Of a stretch of DNA of 64,000 bases, positions 25,349 to 55,267 are shown piece after piece (within the stretch, counting starts at the first letter, position 1; every line of letters begins with the position of its first letter). The notes under the pieces are model-generated. The model was not told the origin of the DNA. It did not search any database and was given only the letters and a program-made list of their open reading frames with translations. Where the stretch lies: the NCBI GenBank assembly GCA_004026145.2, contig CP034977.1:3952984-4016983 (forward strand), in the 5' to 3' direction. The position numbers and the translations under genes are program-made. Source of the stretch: Takifugu bimaculatus (Eukaryota > Chordata > Actinopteri > Tetraodontiformes > Tetraodontidae).

Positions 25349-28322
25349 TTACAGAAGTTCACTTCCACGTGAGGTGCCGCCCTGTTGTCAACAGGATGAT
25401 GAAGACCCGCATTGTTCCGGGGCCGAGGTGCAGACCCCTGAACCATGAAGTGGGTCTATTATCACAAGGCCGGGGTGATAAATGAGGGGGCTGTATGCAG
25501 AGGCACGCCGCAGCCCCGGGTATCGATCCCTGGGACGCTGATGACCGTGGTGGTGGTAATTGATATGCCAGTAAAGAAAAGTGGTGCCGAAGATGGTCGC
25601 GGAGAGGATGGGGAGTATTATGGGGTTGGCATAAGGCAGCGAGTTAATGGTGTTCAGAGGAGATTCAGAGTGAGGGATGCTGGCGCGATGAGGAGGATGT
25701 TCAGGCTACCACCCTGTGCGCGCGCACGTACGCGTGTGCACGAGGAAGTGGTGCCGAGCAGCCAGCCATCTGTCGGCAGATTAATCCTGGCTGTGCTTAG
25801 AGATATTACCGGCTGGCTTATCGCCGTGGCAACAAGCTTTCAATCCCAGTCCAGCCCAACGACCATGTGACCTCGCGGAGGAAGGTGGGCGGGGGTTGGA
25901 CACGCTCACATGCACACAGCCACATGCACACAGCAGCACACACAGGTAGGCTTACATGCATTGTGCTTGTTTCTGTGCACGTGAGAGAGGGTTCTACTCC
26001 CGGCTGTGCACGGCCTCCATCTCCATCTCGTGATTTAAAGGATTTATTCCTGCTGAAAGGGTTCAGCGTCACCTATGGAGCAGAAATGCTGCTCCGCCAT
26101 CTGTGCTGCGTGCAGCTGTCGGCGTGCTATTATCCAGGCTGCTACAGTAAATATATATGAACTTTTATTTACATTAGCCTTTGTTGCTGGGTCACATGAC
26201 CCCCGCGTGCTGGGCAGAGGCTGGTGGCGCCGGGGAGGCGTGGAATTGGGTCATAAATACGCAGGCACAAGGCCACTTCAGGCTTGATGAAACATTCAAG
26301 GTTTTATTCATACTTTACATACAGTACAGTCAGAAATATAGAGTGAACCTTCAGCAAAGGGCCTCGAGGCACCCCATAAAATCTGCAAGTGGAAATCGGA
26401 TCTGTAGATGAAGCTTACAAAGTGAGACACACGTTTCTCCTTCCAGTCCGTGCTTTTGGGTCGTCACACAGGTGTCGAAGAACCAGCAATGCTTGAAAAG
26501 ACAAGGTGTGAGAGTGGCTCTTCCCTTTCTGATCCCACGGATCGCGGCGGGACGCCAAATATTGGCTAAGCTCCACGTTGTTCCTGACGGTTCAAGTTTC
26601 ACAGCAAGTTTCACAAAGTTAAACGGACAAACGTCGAGGTGTCGGACCAGGAGGTGCTGACAAAGGGGGCTGGGAAAATGGGAAGAACTGCAGTGACCTC
26701 TCATTTTTGCCTGGTTCAAACTCCCAATTCTCCTTTTCCCTGCAGAGTTAAAGACTAATAAAGGTGAGTATAACTAGGTGGGTATCAGAAACTGAAGATC
26801 CCTCAGATCATAATCCAACACCTGCACCCTGCTGGGGCTGCAGAGGTTTACATTCCACCCTGCCAGTGTGACCCACGCGGGGAAAGTGGGTGGAATTGTG
26901 TTACCGTGGCAGATTAGTGAACGGTTCAGGTCCAGTTCTCTGAGTCCAGCCTGCAGGACAGTCGGGCAGGGATGGGGCACATCGTTGTAAGATAGATTAA
27001 AAAGGAGCAGAACATCTGGAGCTTTAAAACGGTCCCTTCCTTTATCTAAACGCAGTACAAAGCTTTTGATTAGATGGCTAATTTTAAATAGTGGAGTGCA
27101 AAAGAGTCACCTAATTTACTAAATATAAAGGCGTTTAACCTTGAGTCCTGCACGCAAAGAAGTGCACCAAGTTACATTATAAATGTCTTTTTTTTTTTTA
27201 CACCTATGGCTTTTCAGTTTGTTATCAGGAGCCCTTGGTGCTCTGCCAGCATCCCCGGGGCCTCGGGGGCCTCGGGGGCCCTGGGGCCCGGCTACAGAAG
27301 TGAATCGAAGGTCTGTCTGTCGCCTGCTCTGGGGCTCCAACACCCGTTGGTTAGTAACAGTCAGGAGCTCCGATTCCGACCTTCCACACGACGCGGTCGA
27401 CCGAAGACGAGGGAACGCGTTTGACCTGAGTCCCGACCTGAGTAGCACCGGCATTAGGATAATAATTAGGATTTAAAGTCGATGATCAATGAGTGTGCCG
27501 AACATCTGAAAGATGATTCCCATGAGAGCGTTTGTTTGATGCAGTTCAGTAGAAAATATTGGCGTTAACGATCAGCATTGATTTCTTTCCTGAGTCTGCT
27601 GTGATTATACCGCACCCCAACGAGGATTAATTAAGAGGCTGTCGTTGTCATGACGCCTTGTGCTGCGGGCTAAAGCCTGGAATGTTGTCGCGTTTGGTGT
27701 CTAATACGCATGTTCACGTGCACCCTGTGTTTTACAGGGTAGAATAAGAGATTATAAAGGTGTTCAGATTAATATTTGCACTTTTTTAGAAGAAGCCTTG
27801 CAAAATCTTACGGGAGGTGACATCGAGAAAGAGGGTTTTAAGACCACTACGTCTGCCGGGCTCCATCTGTACACGTGGATATAACACACACACTTGGTAT
27901 CCAGACATATTGGAATAGTTTTGCTCCATATTTTTGACTTTAAAAAAGCATTGAAAGATTCTGCGGAAGGAAACATAGAAACATGCTTATTCTTGCCATT
28001 ACGCATGCACTTAAAAAACCTCTTTTCAAAAGAAACATTTTGCATATCACCTTTGGCAAGGGAGGAAATATATCTTTTCTTTTCTTATATTTAAACATTC
28101 TACCCTTGATTTACACAGCGGGGAAAAACAGCATCTTGTTTCTTTACATAGAAAAACATTTTCTTTTTTTTGATATGTCACTGCACAGAAAGAGCAACAG
28201 ACAAGAAAATCAACCCACACGTTTAAAAGACACGCAAATAAAAAAAAGAAAAGAAAATGGTTGCATAATTCAATTCACATTGACAAAGAGAAAAGTAGAG
28301 ACTGGTGGGAGTGGTGGACTGT

Positions 28323-28577
28323 TGGAGGAGCCGGGGCCCTAGTGAGGCGGAGCCGAGGGGCCCAGTGTGGAGGAGCCGGGGCCCCAGTGTGGAGGAGCCG
28401 GGGGCCCCAGTGTGGAGGAGCCATGGGCCCCAATGTGGAGGAGCCGTGGGCCCCAGTGTGGAGGAGCCGGGGCCCCAGTGTGGAGGAGCCGTGGGCCCCA
28501 GTGTGGAGGAGCCGGGAGCCCCATTGAGCAGGAGCCGGGGGCCCCAGTGAGGAGGAGCCGGGGGCCCCAGTGAGGAG
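28323..28577. repeat. GC-rich minisatellite, left copy
   Basis: About a dozen 22-23-bp units of the type GTGTGGAGGAGCCGGGGGCC followed by CCA. Confidence 0.93.
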
Positions 28578-29110
28578 TCACTGACACGCCAGATAAACGT
28601 AAAGAACAGCGGCGTGTTTACATGTGATCTATCCGGACTGAAACCAGACTCACACGGACAAAATGTGAAACTCCGGTTTGCTTGTTTCTGCCCAGGTGAA
28701 CTAAAATAGCCCCCCCACCAGCACTCACCTGTGCTCTGTGGAGATTAACCAACGCTGGACTACGCAGCGCCTGCCCAGCAGGAGCCACATATAGTCCAGG
28801 ACATTGGCTTGGCCTCTAAGCTCCAGGCCAGCGTAAGCCTCTCCTATAGACGCTCAAGGTCTCTTTGACGGAGGGAAGCAATGAGTCAACCACTATTATT
28901 AGGCACGCTAGCACGCCACGCAAACGTACGGAAGGATCCCCGTGAGCGCCACAAAGATCCCTGGAGGAGGCTAAATCTGGGGATAATCACCTGGAAAGGT
29001 GACAGGGATTAGGATGAGCAAACGGAGAAACCCGGAATTTCCACGGAATGCTCGGAACTCCAGCTAGAGGCTAATACATGCTATCGGCGAGCTGTTTTCA
29101 CAGGAGCGAT

Positions 29111-29161
29111 GCAAATAAATAAATAAATAAATGAAAAAATAAATAAATAAATAAATAAATG
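29111..29161. repeat. (AAAT)n microsatellite, left copy
   Basis: AAAT tetranucleotide repeats with one interruption. The corresponding run at 34857-34901 differs in length and interruption. Confidence 0.92.
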
Positions 29162-30607
29162 ACTTTAGTGTTGATATGTCCTGAAACGGCCGTCCTTTCC
29201 AACTGGATGCAGTAGAAACTGTATCCACTTGCTTAAAAAATAAGGATGGTTAAACTTTTTGGAAGCTAAAAATGAATTTTAGAAGAACTTTGGTGCGAAT
29301 ATGACTAATAAAAAGCAGCAAACTCCTGATTATTTTACAAATAAGGCAGGTTAGACTATATAAATATGTGCTATTGATTTGCTTTTTTCCCTTTTTTTCC
29401 CCAATCCAAGAGGGACCCACATGTACTGTAGCTAGCTTATTAACACGTTGACCATATATGCAGGCGTGCGGGGGGGCGTTGGACGGTGGAACCATCCCGT
29501 GGCAGTGCTCAGCTACATAAGGCGGGTACATCCACCTCATCAGACAGCATTTAGGTCCCTGTGAAGGTGAGCGGTGACGAGTGTGAGCGCATACAGATGT
29601 GCTTGTGTCTCCCCGGCTGGTTTCAGAACTCTGGTTTAAAGCGTGTCACTGGTTCTGCGGGCTCACGCCGGGCTGAACGATGCGCGTGTCAATGCCAGCG
29701 TGTGTGACACCAGGGCCTGTCGCTCCTCCAGTCGGCCACCCTCCCACTCGTCTGCAGCCATGAAGGTGCAACACTCTTCGCCATCTTTTTCTCCCACTGT
29801 TCTTTTCTCTCACAAGGCATGCACGTTGAAATCCAGTCAGGAAGAAAGAAAGCAAACAGAACCCAAACCAAGAGCCCAACACTGTCTCAGGACAGGGGGG
29901 GAACAACGAGACGGTCCCTACACAGCTACTACGGGTCAGTTACACAGCTTGATCATTCCAGAAACATCATGTAAACATGCCTGTTGGAAACGGCCGGCTG
30001 AAACTGAGCAGCTGCTCTGGAAGGAAGCCGAGTTTTCCTCTGCGGAGTGACCGGCAGCTGCTCACTTTCAGGGCTTCTTACGCCACCAGCTCACAGGCCC
30101 GACGCTTCCCACCCACCCGTGACACCAGTTCTAGAAACGAGGAATGATTTAAACCAGGGAGAAAAGAAGGAGGACAGTCGGCACGTTAGAAAAAATAATG
30201 GAAATTGCAACATGACACCCCGACCTACGCGCCTGCCAAGATCAATAAATCTATCTGGATATATTCTAAGTGGATAAATAATATTCTTATCATATAATCT
30301 ATGCAAGTCTTCAACAATAAGTTAATATGTTAAGGATGGCACCATCGCTTTCTCAAAAGAAAAACAACAAGTTATGGTGATGTGTTTTATAAAATGTGTA
30401 ATAAAGCCCCCCCCCCTGCTGATCCCCCCCCCACTGCCTCAGCACTGGAAAGACGAGGACAGAAGCTTGGTTCGTCCTCTGGGACAAACAGACGTTGGTT
30501 CATTCATTTCTCTCCAGAGTTTAGGCAGAGCTGGAGGGGGATGACTGGCGTTCCAAGCTGATCCATAGAGCTGCCAACTGTGGAGCGGAGCCGGGAATGG
30601 GGGGCCG

Positions 30608-31360
30608 ATGGGGGGCCGGAGAGGGGGAGACGGAGAGGGGGGACGGAGATGGGGAGACGGAGAGGGGGGACGGAGATGGGGAGATGGAGAGGGGGAGACG
30701 GAGATGGGGAGATGGAGAGACGGAGAGGGGGAGACGGGAGGGGAGACGGAGAGGGGGAGACGGAGATGGGGAGACGGAGAGGGGGGAGACGGAGATGGGG
30801 GAGATGGAGAGGGGGAGACGGAGATGGGGAGATGGAGAGACGGAGAGGGGGAGACGGAGAGGGGGAGACGGAGATGGGGGAGCTGGAGATGGGGAGACGG
30901 AGAGGGGGGAGACGGAGATGGGGGAGATGGAGAGGGGGGACGGAGATGGGGAGATGGAGAACGGAGAGGGGGAGACGGAGAGGGGGGAGACGGAGATGGG
31001 GGACGGAGAGGGGGGAGACGGAGATGGGGAGATGGAGAGGGGAGACGGAGATGGGGAGGGAGACGGAGAGGGGGAGACGGAGAGGGGGGAGACGGAGATG
31101 GGGGAGCTGAGATGGGGGAGACGGAGAGGGGGGAGACGGAGATGGGGAGACGGAGAGGGGGGGCCGGAGAGGGGGGGGACGGAGAGGGGGGAGAGGGGAG
31201 CTGGAGAGGGGGGGACGGAGAGGGGGGAGAGGGGAGCTGGAGAGGGGGGAGCTGGAGATGGGGATACGGAGAGGGGGGAGACGGAGATGGCGGAGACGGA
31301 GAGGGGGAGACGGAGAGGGGAGACGGAGAGGGGGGAGACGGAGAGGGGGGAGATGGGGGA
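30608..31360. repeat. Purine-only GGAGACGGAGAGGGG minisatellite, left copy
   Basis: About 750 bases built from GGAGACGGAGAGGGG and GGAGATGGGG units, strongly purine-biased on the plus strand. All three plus frames are open because the units lack stop codons; the resulting 176-282-residue frames are spurious. Confidence 0.95.
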
Positions 31361-31496
31361 GCCTGTCGTCGCGCCGGTTCAGTTCACATTAGAGTTTCCA
31401 AGAGAGGAAACATAAACATCATCCGTTTGCATTTTTCATTTGGTTTTGGCTCATAGAAGAACGGAGGCAGCTCCCCCCTTTCTCTCCCTCCTCCTC

Positions 31497-31596
31497 NNNN
31501 NNNNNNNNNNNNNNNNNNNNNNNNNNNNNNNNNNNNNNNNNNNNNNNNNNNNNNNNNNNNNNNNNNNNNNNNNNNNNNNNNNNNNNNNNNNNNNNN
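31497..31596. other. Assembly gap of 100 N
   Basis: Exactly 100 unknown bases, the usual placeholder for a scaffold gap of unknown size. Confidence 1.
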
Positions 31597-33956
31597 TGTG
31601 CTTGTTTTCTGTGCACGTGCGGAGAGGGTTCTACTCCCGGCTGTGCACGGCCTCCATCTCCATCTCGTGATTTAAAGGATTTATTCCTGCTGAAAGGGTT
31701 CAGCGTCACCTATGGAGCAGAAATGCTGCTCCGCCATCTGTGCTGCGTGCAGCTGTCGGCGTGCTATTATCCAGGCTGCTACAGTAAATATATATGAACT
31801 TTTATTTACATTAGCCTTTGTTGCTGGGTCACATGACCCCCGCGTGCTGGGCAGAGGCTGGTGGCGCCGGGGAGGCGTGGAATTGGGTCATAAATACGCA
31901 GGCACAAGGCCACTTCAGGCTTGATGAAACATTCAAGGTTTTATTCATACTTTACATACAGTACAGTCAGAAATATAGAGTGAACCTTCAGCAAAGGGCC
32001 TCGAGGCACCCCATAAAATCTGCAAGTGGAAATCGGATCTGTAGATGAAGCTTACAAAGTGAGACACACGTTTCTCCTTCCAGTCCGTGCTTTTGGGTCG
32101 TCACACAGGTGTCGAAGAACCAGCAATGCTTGAAAAGACAAGGTGTGAGAGTGGCTCTTCCCTTTCTGATCCCACGGATCGCGGCGGGACGCCAAATATT
32201 GGCTAAGCTCCACGTTGTTCCTGACGGTTCAAGTTTCACAGCAAGATTTTCACAAAGTTAAACGGACAAACGTCGAGGTGTCGGACCAGGAGGTGCTGAC
32301 AAAGGGGGCTGGGAAAATGGGAAGAACTGCAGTGACCTCTCATTTTTGCCTGGTTCAAACTCCCAATTCTCCTTTTCCCTGCAGAGTTAAAGACTAATAA
32401 AGGTGAGTATAACTAGGTGGGTATCAGAAACTGAAGATCCCTCAGATCATAATCCAACACCTGCACCCTGCTGGGGCTGCAGAGGTTTACATTCCACCCT
32501 GCCAGTGTGACCCACGCGGGGAAAGTGGGTGGAATTGTGTTACCGTGGCAGATTAGTGAACGGTTCAGAGGTCCAGTTCTCTGAGTCCAGCCTGCAGGAC
32601 AGTCGGGCAGGGATGGGGCACATCGTTGTAAGATAGATTAAAAAGGAGCAGAACATCTGGAGCTTTAAAACGGTCCCTTCCTTTATCTAAACGCAGTACA
32701 AAGCTTTTGATTAGATGGCTAATTTTAAATAGTGGAGTGCAAAAGAGTCACCTAATTTACTAAATATAAAGGCGTTTAACCTTGAGTCCTGCACACAAAG
32801 AAGTGCACCAAGTTACATTATAAATGTCTTTTTTTTTACACCTATGGCTTTTCAGTTTGTTATCAGGAGCCCTTGGTGCTCTGCCAGCATCCCGGGGCCT
32901 CGGGGGCCCGGGGGCCCTGAGGCCCGGCTACAGAAGTGAATCGAAGGTCTGTCTGTCGCCTGCTCTGGGGCTCCAACACCCGTTGGTTAGTAACAGTCAG
33001 GAGCTCCGATTCCGACCTTCTACACGACGCGGTCGACCGAAGACGAGGGAACGCGTTTGACCTGAGTCCCGACCTGAGTAGCACCGGCATTAGGATAATA
33101 ATTAGGATTTAAAGTCGATGATCAATGAGTGTGCCGAACATCTGAAAGATGATTCCCATGAGAGCGTTTGTTTGATGCAGTTCAGTAGAAAATATTGGCG
33201 TTAACGATCAGCATTGATTTCTTTCCTGAGTCTGCTGTGATTATACCGCACCCCAACGAGGATTAATTAAGAGGCTGTCGTTGTCATGACGCCTTGTGCT
33301 GCGGGCTAAAGCCTGGAATGTTGTCGCGTTTGGTGTCTAATACGCATGTTCACGTGCACCCTGTGTTTTACAGGGTAGAATAAGAGATTATAAAGGTGTT
33401 CAGATTAATATTTGCACTTTTTTAGAAGAAGCCTTGCAAAATCTTACGGGAGGTGACATCGAGAAAGAGGGTTTTAAGACCACTACGTCTGCCGGGCTCC
33501 ATCTGTTACACGTGGATATAACACACACACTTGGTATCCAGACATATTGGAATAGTTTTGCTCCATATTTTTGACTTTAAAAAGCATTGAAAGATTCTGC
33601 GGAAGGAAACATAGAAACATGCTTATTCTTGCCATTACGCATGCACTTAAAAAACCTCTTTTCAAAAGAAACATTTTGCATATCACCTTTGGCAAGGGAG
33701 GAAATATATCTTTTCTTTTCTTATATTTAAACATTCTACCCTTGATTTACACAGCGGGGAAAAACAGCATCTTGTTTCTTTACATAGAAAAACATTTTCT
33801 TTTTTTTTGATATGTCACTGCACAGAAAGAGCAACAGACAAGAAAATCAACCCACACGTTTAAAAGACACGCAAATAAAAAAAAGAAAGAAAATGGTTGC
33901 ATAATTCAATTCACATTGACAAAGAGAAAAGTAGAGACTGGTGGGAGTGGTGGACT

Positions 33957-34316
33957 GTTGGAGGAGCCGGGGCCCTAGTGGTAAGGCGGAGCCCGAGGGG
34001 CCCAGTGTGGAGGAGCCGGGGCCCCAGTGAGAGGAGCCGGGCCCAGTGTGGAGGAGCCGGGGGCCCCAGTGTGGAGGAGCCAGGGAGCCCCAGTGTGGAG
34101 GAGCCGTGGAGCCCATTGACAGGAGCCCGGGGCCCTACATGAGCAGGAGCCAGGGGCCCAGTGTGGAGGAAGCCTGGGCCCAGTGAGGAGGAGCCGCGGG
34201 CCCCAGTGTGGAGGAGCCGGGGGCCCCCCAGTGAGAGGAACCACCCCATTGAGCAGGAGCCGGGGGCCCCAGGGAGGCAGGACAGGGGCCCCCAGTGAGG
34301 AGGAGCCCAGGAGGAG
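33957..34316. repeat. GC-rich minisatellite, right copy
   Basis: Counterpart of 28323-28577, but about 100 bases longer and with many small indels within units. Confidence 0.92.
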
Positions 34317-34856
34317 TCACTGACACGCCAGATAAACGTAAAGAACAGCGGCGTGTGTAAATGGTGATCTATCCGGACTGAAACCAGAACTCACCGGACA
34401 AAATGTGAAACTCCCGGTTTGCTTGTTTTCTGCCGCAGGTGAACTAAAATAGCCCCCCACCACCAGCACTCACCTGTGCTCTGTGGAGATTAACCAACTG
34501 CTGGACTACGCAGCGCCTGCCCAGCAGGAGCCACTATAGTCCAGGACATTGGCTTGGCCTCTAAGCTCCAGGCCAGCGTAAGCCTCTCCTATAGACGCTC
34601 AAGGTCTCTTTGACGGAGGGAAGCAATGAGTCAACCACTATTATTAGGCACGCTAGCACGCCACGCAAACGTACGGAAGGATCCCCGTGAGCGCCACAAA
34701 GATCCCTGGAGGAGGCTAAATCTGGGGATAATCACCTGGAAAGGTGACAGGGATTAGGATGAGCAAACGGAGAAACCCGGAATTTCCACGGAATGCTCGG
34801 AACTCCAGCTAGAGGCTAATACATGCTATCGGCGAGCTGTTTTCACAGGAGCGATG

Positions 34857-34901
34857 CAAATAAATAAATAAATAAATAAATAAACAAATAAATAAATAAA
34901 T
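34857..34901. repeat. (AAAT)n microsatellite, right copy
   Basis: Counterpart of the run at 29111-29161. Confidence 0.9.
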
Positions 34902-36346
34902 GACTTTAGAGTTGATATGTCCTGAAACGGCCGTCCTTTCCAACTGGATGCAGTAGAAACTGTATCCACTTGTTTAAAAAATAAGGATGGTTAAACTTTT
35001 TGGAAGCTAAAAATGAATTTTAGAAGAACTTTTGTGCGAATATGATTAATAAAAAGCAGCAAACTCCTGATTATTTTACAAATAAGGCAGGTTAGACTAT
35101 ATAAATATGTGCTATGTATTTGCTTTGTTCCCTTTTTTTCCCCAATCCAAGAGGGACCCACTGTACTGTAGCTAGCTTATTAACACGTTGACCATATATG
35201 CAGGCGTGCGGGGGGGCGTTGGACGGTGGAACCATCCCGTGGCAGTGCTCAGCTACATAAGGCGGGTACATCCACCCCATCAGACAGCATTTAGGTCCCT
35301 GTGAAGGTGAGCGGTGACGAGTGTGAGCGGATACAGATGTGCTTGTGTCTCCCCGGCTGGTTTCAGAACTCTGGTTTAAAGCGTGTCACTGGTTCTGCGG
35401 GCTCACGCCGGGCTGAACGATGCGCGTGTCAATGCCAGCGTGTGTGACACCAGGGCCTGTCGCTCCTCCAGTCGGCCACCCTCCCACTCGTCTGCAGCCA
35501 TGAAGGTGCAACACTCTTCGCCATCTTTTCTCCCACTGTTCTTTTCTCTCACAAGGCATGCACGTTGAAATCCAGTCAGGAAGAAAGAAAGCAAACAGAA
35601 CCCAAACCAAGAGCCCAACACTGTCTCAGGACAGGGGGGGAACAACGAGACGGTCCCTACACAGCTACTACGGGTCAGTTACACAGCTTGATCATTCCAG
35701 AAACATCATGTAAACATGCCTGTTGGAAACGGCCGGCTGAAACTGAGCAGCTGCTCTGGAAGGAAGCCGAGTTTTCCTCTGCGGAGTGACCGGCAGCTGC
35801 TCACTTTCAGGGCTTCTTACGCCACCAGCTCACAGGCCCGACGCTTCCCACCCACCCGTGACACCAGTTCTAGAAACGAGGAATGATTTAAACCAGGGAG
35901 AAAAGAAGGAGGACAGTCGGCACGTTAGAAAAAATAATGGAAATTGCAACATGACACCCCGACCTACGCGCCTGCCAAGATCAATAAATCTATCTGGATA
36001 TATTCTAAGTGGATAAATAATATTCTTATCATATAATCTATGCAAGTCTTCAACAATAAGTTAATATGTTAAGGATGGCACCATCGCTTTCTCAAAAGAA
36101 AAACAACAAGTTATGGTGATGTGTTTTATAAAATGTGTAATAAAGCCCCCCCCCCCTGCTGATCCCCCCCCCACTGCCTCAGCACTGGAAAGACGAGGAC
36201 AGAAGCTTGGTTCGTCCTCTGGGACAAACAGACGTTGGTTCATTCATTTCTCTCCAGAGTTTAGGCAGAGCTGGAGGGGGATGACTGGCGTTCCAAGCTG
36301 ATCCATAGAGCTGCCAACTGTGGAGCGGAGCCGGGAATGGGGGGCC

Positions 36347-37113
36347 GATGGGGGGGCCGGAGAGGGGGGAGACGGAGAGGGGGGAGACGGAGATGGGGAG
36401 ACGGAGAGGGGGGAGACGGAGATGGGGGAGATGGAGAGGGGGAGACGGAGATGGGGAGATGGAGAGACGGAGAGGGGGGAGACGGAGAGGGGGAGACGGA
36501 GAGGGGGGAGACGGAGATGGGGAGACGGAGAGGGGGGAGACGGAGATGGGGGAGATGGAGAGGGGGAGACGGAGATGGGGAGATGGAGAGACGGAGAGGG
36601 GGAGACGGAGAGGGGGAGACGGAGATGGGGGAGCTGGAGATGGGGAGACGGAGAGGGGGGAGACGGAGATGGGGGAGATGGAGAGGGGGGACGGAGATGG
36701 GGAGATGGAGAACGGAGAGGGGGAGACGGAGAGGGGGGAGACGGAGATGGGGGACGGAGAGGGGGGAGACGGAGATGGGGAGATGGAGAGGGGAGACGGA
36801 GATGGGGAGGGAGACGGAGAGGGGGAGACGGAGAGGGGGGAGACGGAGATGGGGGAGCTGAGATGGGGGAGACGGAGAGGGGGGAGACGGAGATGGGGAG
36901 ACGGAGAGGGGGGGCCGGAGAGGGGGGGGACGGAGAGGGGGGAGAGGGGAGCTGGAGAGGGGGGGACGGAGAGGGGGGAGAGGGGGAGCTGGAGAGGGGG
37001 GAGCTGGAGATGGGGATACGGAGAGGGGGGAGACGGAGATGGCGGAGACGGAGAGGGGGGAGACGGAGAGGGGAGACGGAGAGGGGGGAGACGGAGAGGG
37101 GGGAGATGGGGGA
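36347..37113. repeat. Purine-only minisatellite, right copy
   Basis: Counterpart of 30608-31360 with the same unit order over most of its length. Confidence 0.95.
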
Positions 37114-37246
37114 GCCTGTCGTCGCGCCGGTTCAGTTCACATTAGAGTTTTCCAAGAGAGGAAACATAAACATCATCCGTTTGCATTTTTCATTTGGTTT
37201 TGGCTCATAGAAGAACGGAGGCAGCTCCCCCCTTTCTCTCCCTCCT

Positions 37247-37962
37247 CTCTCTCCTCCCTCCCCTCTTTCCTCCCTCTCTCCTCCCCCCTCCCTCCCTCTC
37301 TCCCTTCCTCTCTCCCCCCTCTCCCCCCCAGCTTTAGTTAACCTCTAGTTTCCAGCACAAAGGAAGATGCCTCCTTCTCTCCTGTGGGTGCGTTCCAGAC
37401 GCCTCAGTCTCTCTCTCCTCTCCTCTTCCTTCTCCAGAGTCCACTGAAGCCACGAGAGTTCTCCTCTTCATCTTTTAATCATCCTTCCTCTCCTCCTTCC
37501 CGTCCACGTTCCCAGACCAGTTTCTTGAGGCTGATACGGTCCAGAAGAAAAGCACCATGGCACGCATCCCCCACCACCGTCATCTCCCCTAAAGAATATA
37601 AAAACAGCCTCTCGTCTCTTCCCCTCTTCTTCTCATCCCCTTCTTCCTTCACCAGATCCTTGGAGATTTAATTCCTCTCTTAAAAGGATGGAGAGAAGAG
37701 CAGGGGAGGGGTAATTATTAAAAAAAGACAAAAGTATAAAGTGGCAGTGGGAATACCCCCCATGAGGCCAGAATCTGTTGTTTCTGTGGAGAACAGTTTG
37801 TCCTCTCTTCCTTTTAATGTTCTTTTTTTCTCTTCCTCTTTCATTTAGAGTCAGAAGTTTGTGACTTACATTCTGAGGGACGGACTCACTGACCTCCCCA
37901 CCATCTTCATTAATTAAACTCATAACGAACCCCTCCTCCCCTCCTCCTCCTCCTCCTCCTCC
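37247..37962. other. Likely 3' flank / 3' UTR of the connexin gene
   Basis: About 700 bases directly downstream of the connexin stop on the minus strand. Pyrimidine-rich on the plus strand, with CTC/TCC runs. No coding signal seen; a 3' UTR is expected here but its end is not identified. Confidence 0.4.
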
Positions 37963-54420
<16,458 letters not shown>

Positions 54421-55217
54421 TTAAGTGATCTCTCTAAAGGCCCTCTTCTCCACATACTTCAGCTTGTGTCTCCTCTTGAACCTAAAGAAGGGGTAGAAAT
54501 GCACGTTTCAAAATTAAAATTGACTAAAGATCTGGGTTTTAAGCGTTTGTGGACACATTACTTGGCTCGTTCTCGGGGTTCAATCAGGTTCCTCTTCTGC
54601 AGACTCTTGAATCGGTCTGAGAGAACACTGCCCTCTGGCTGTGGAGACGTGGAACAGCAACAGGTGAATGCAGCTCCAGACTGATGCCCAATTCCCACCC
54701 AAATTATAAAACCCCTTCACAGCACAAAAGGATAAATTAAGCATTACATAGCAATACAATGACAGGAGATAAAGCTGGGCTTCTCCACCGCAATTAGTTC
54801 TGAAGAAGCGGTAAAGACCTTTAGGGAACAGTTGGTCACTTTAAAGGCAAAAATCAGGATAAAGCTTTAAATAAAACTGAGTACTGTGCTGAGGATAATA
54901 CAAATGTTTGAAACAAAAGTCATTACAGATAAAGGATTGCATTTCCTCACTGGGAAAAGGTCCGACGGAACAAGAAAATTGAGTTTGTTAAGTACCTTGA
55001 GTTGTCGCAGGGAGCCGGCCAGCTCATCACTTAGCTTGATCTCCAGGTCTGGAGCTTGGAACCTGCAAATGAAGAACACAATCAGCAGCTTGAAAAGGAA
55101 AAGGAGCATTGGCCAAAGATGCATTAAATGGATACAAAATCTGAGTGTTCAGTAAGAAACCAAAAAAGGGAATAATTAAGCATCTCAATGCAAAGCTCAA
55201 AACACTGTTTTCCTGGC

Positions 55218-55267
<50 letters not shown>

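Larger units (their letters stand above)
14279..25961. other. Long intergenic stretch without recognised genes
   Basis: About 11.7 kb upstream of dmac2. Apart from the repeats listed separately I see only short, low-complexity or pyrimidine-rich reading frames and no conserved protein family, tRNA or rRNA. A pyrimidine-rich tract lies near 23330-23800. I cannot exclude conserved non-coding elements or lncRNA exons. Confidence 0.5.
25962..31496. repeat. Left copy of a 5.5-kb direct duplication ending at the gap
   Basis: Matches 31597-37246 along its whole length in the same orientation. Differences seen are mostly one- to four-base indels in homopolymers and changes in the minisatellite near 28.3 kb. 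The copy runs exactly to the first N at 31497. No gene is supported inside: short reading frames occur identically in both copies and none resembles a known protein. Confidence 0.95.
31597..37246. repeat. Right copy of the 5.5-kb direct duplication starting at the gap
   Basis: Starts at the first base after the gap with the same sequence found at 25962. It follows the left copy until the pyrimidine-rich stretch where the left copy meets the gap. Sequence beyond 37246 is single copy. Together with the left copy this looks like two overlapping contig ends that were scaffolded and not merged. Confidence 0.95.

Noticed and set aside
27183..27476. Collagen-like short ORF (GPRGPRGPWGP)
   Set aside because: A brief GGGGCC-rich patch in a non-coding segment; no exon structure and only a few repeats.
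30580..31456. Arg/Gly/Glu-rich ORFs up to 282 residues over the purine minisatellite (also 36320-37210)
   Set aside because: All three plus frames are open at once and the residues simply restate the GGAGACGGAGAGGGG repeat.
25962..37246. True segmental duplication or mobile element of 5.5 kb
   Set aside because: No terminal repeats, target-site duplication or transposon proteins, and the homology boundaries coincide exactly with the gap edges.
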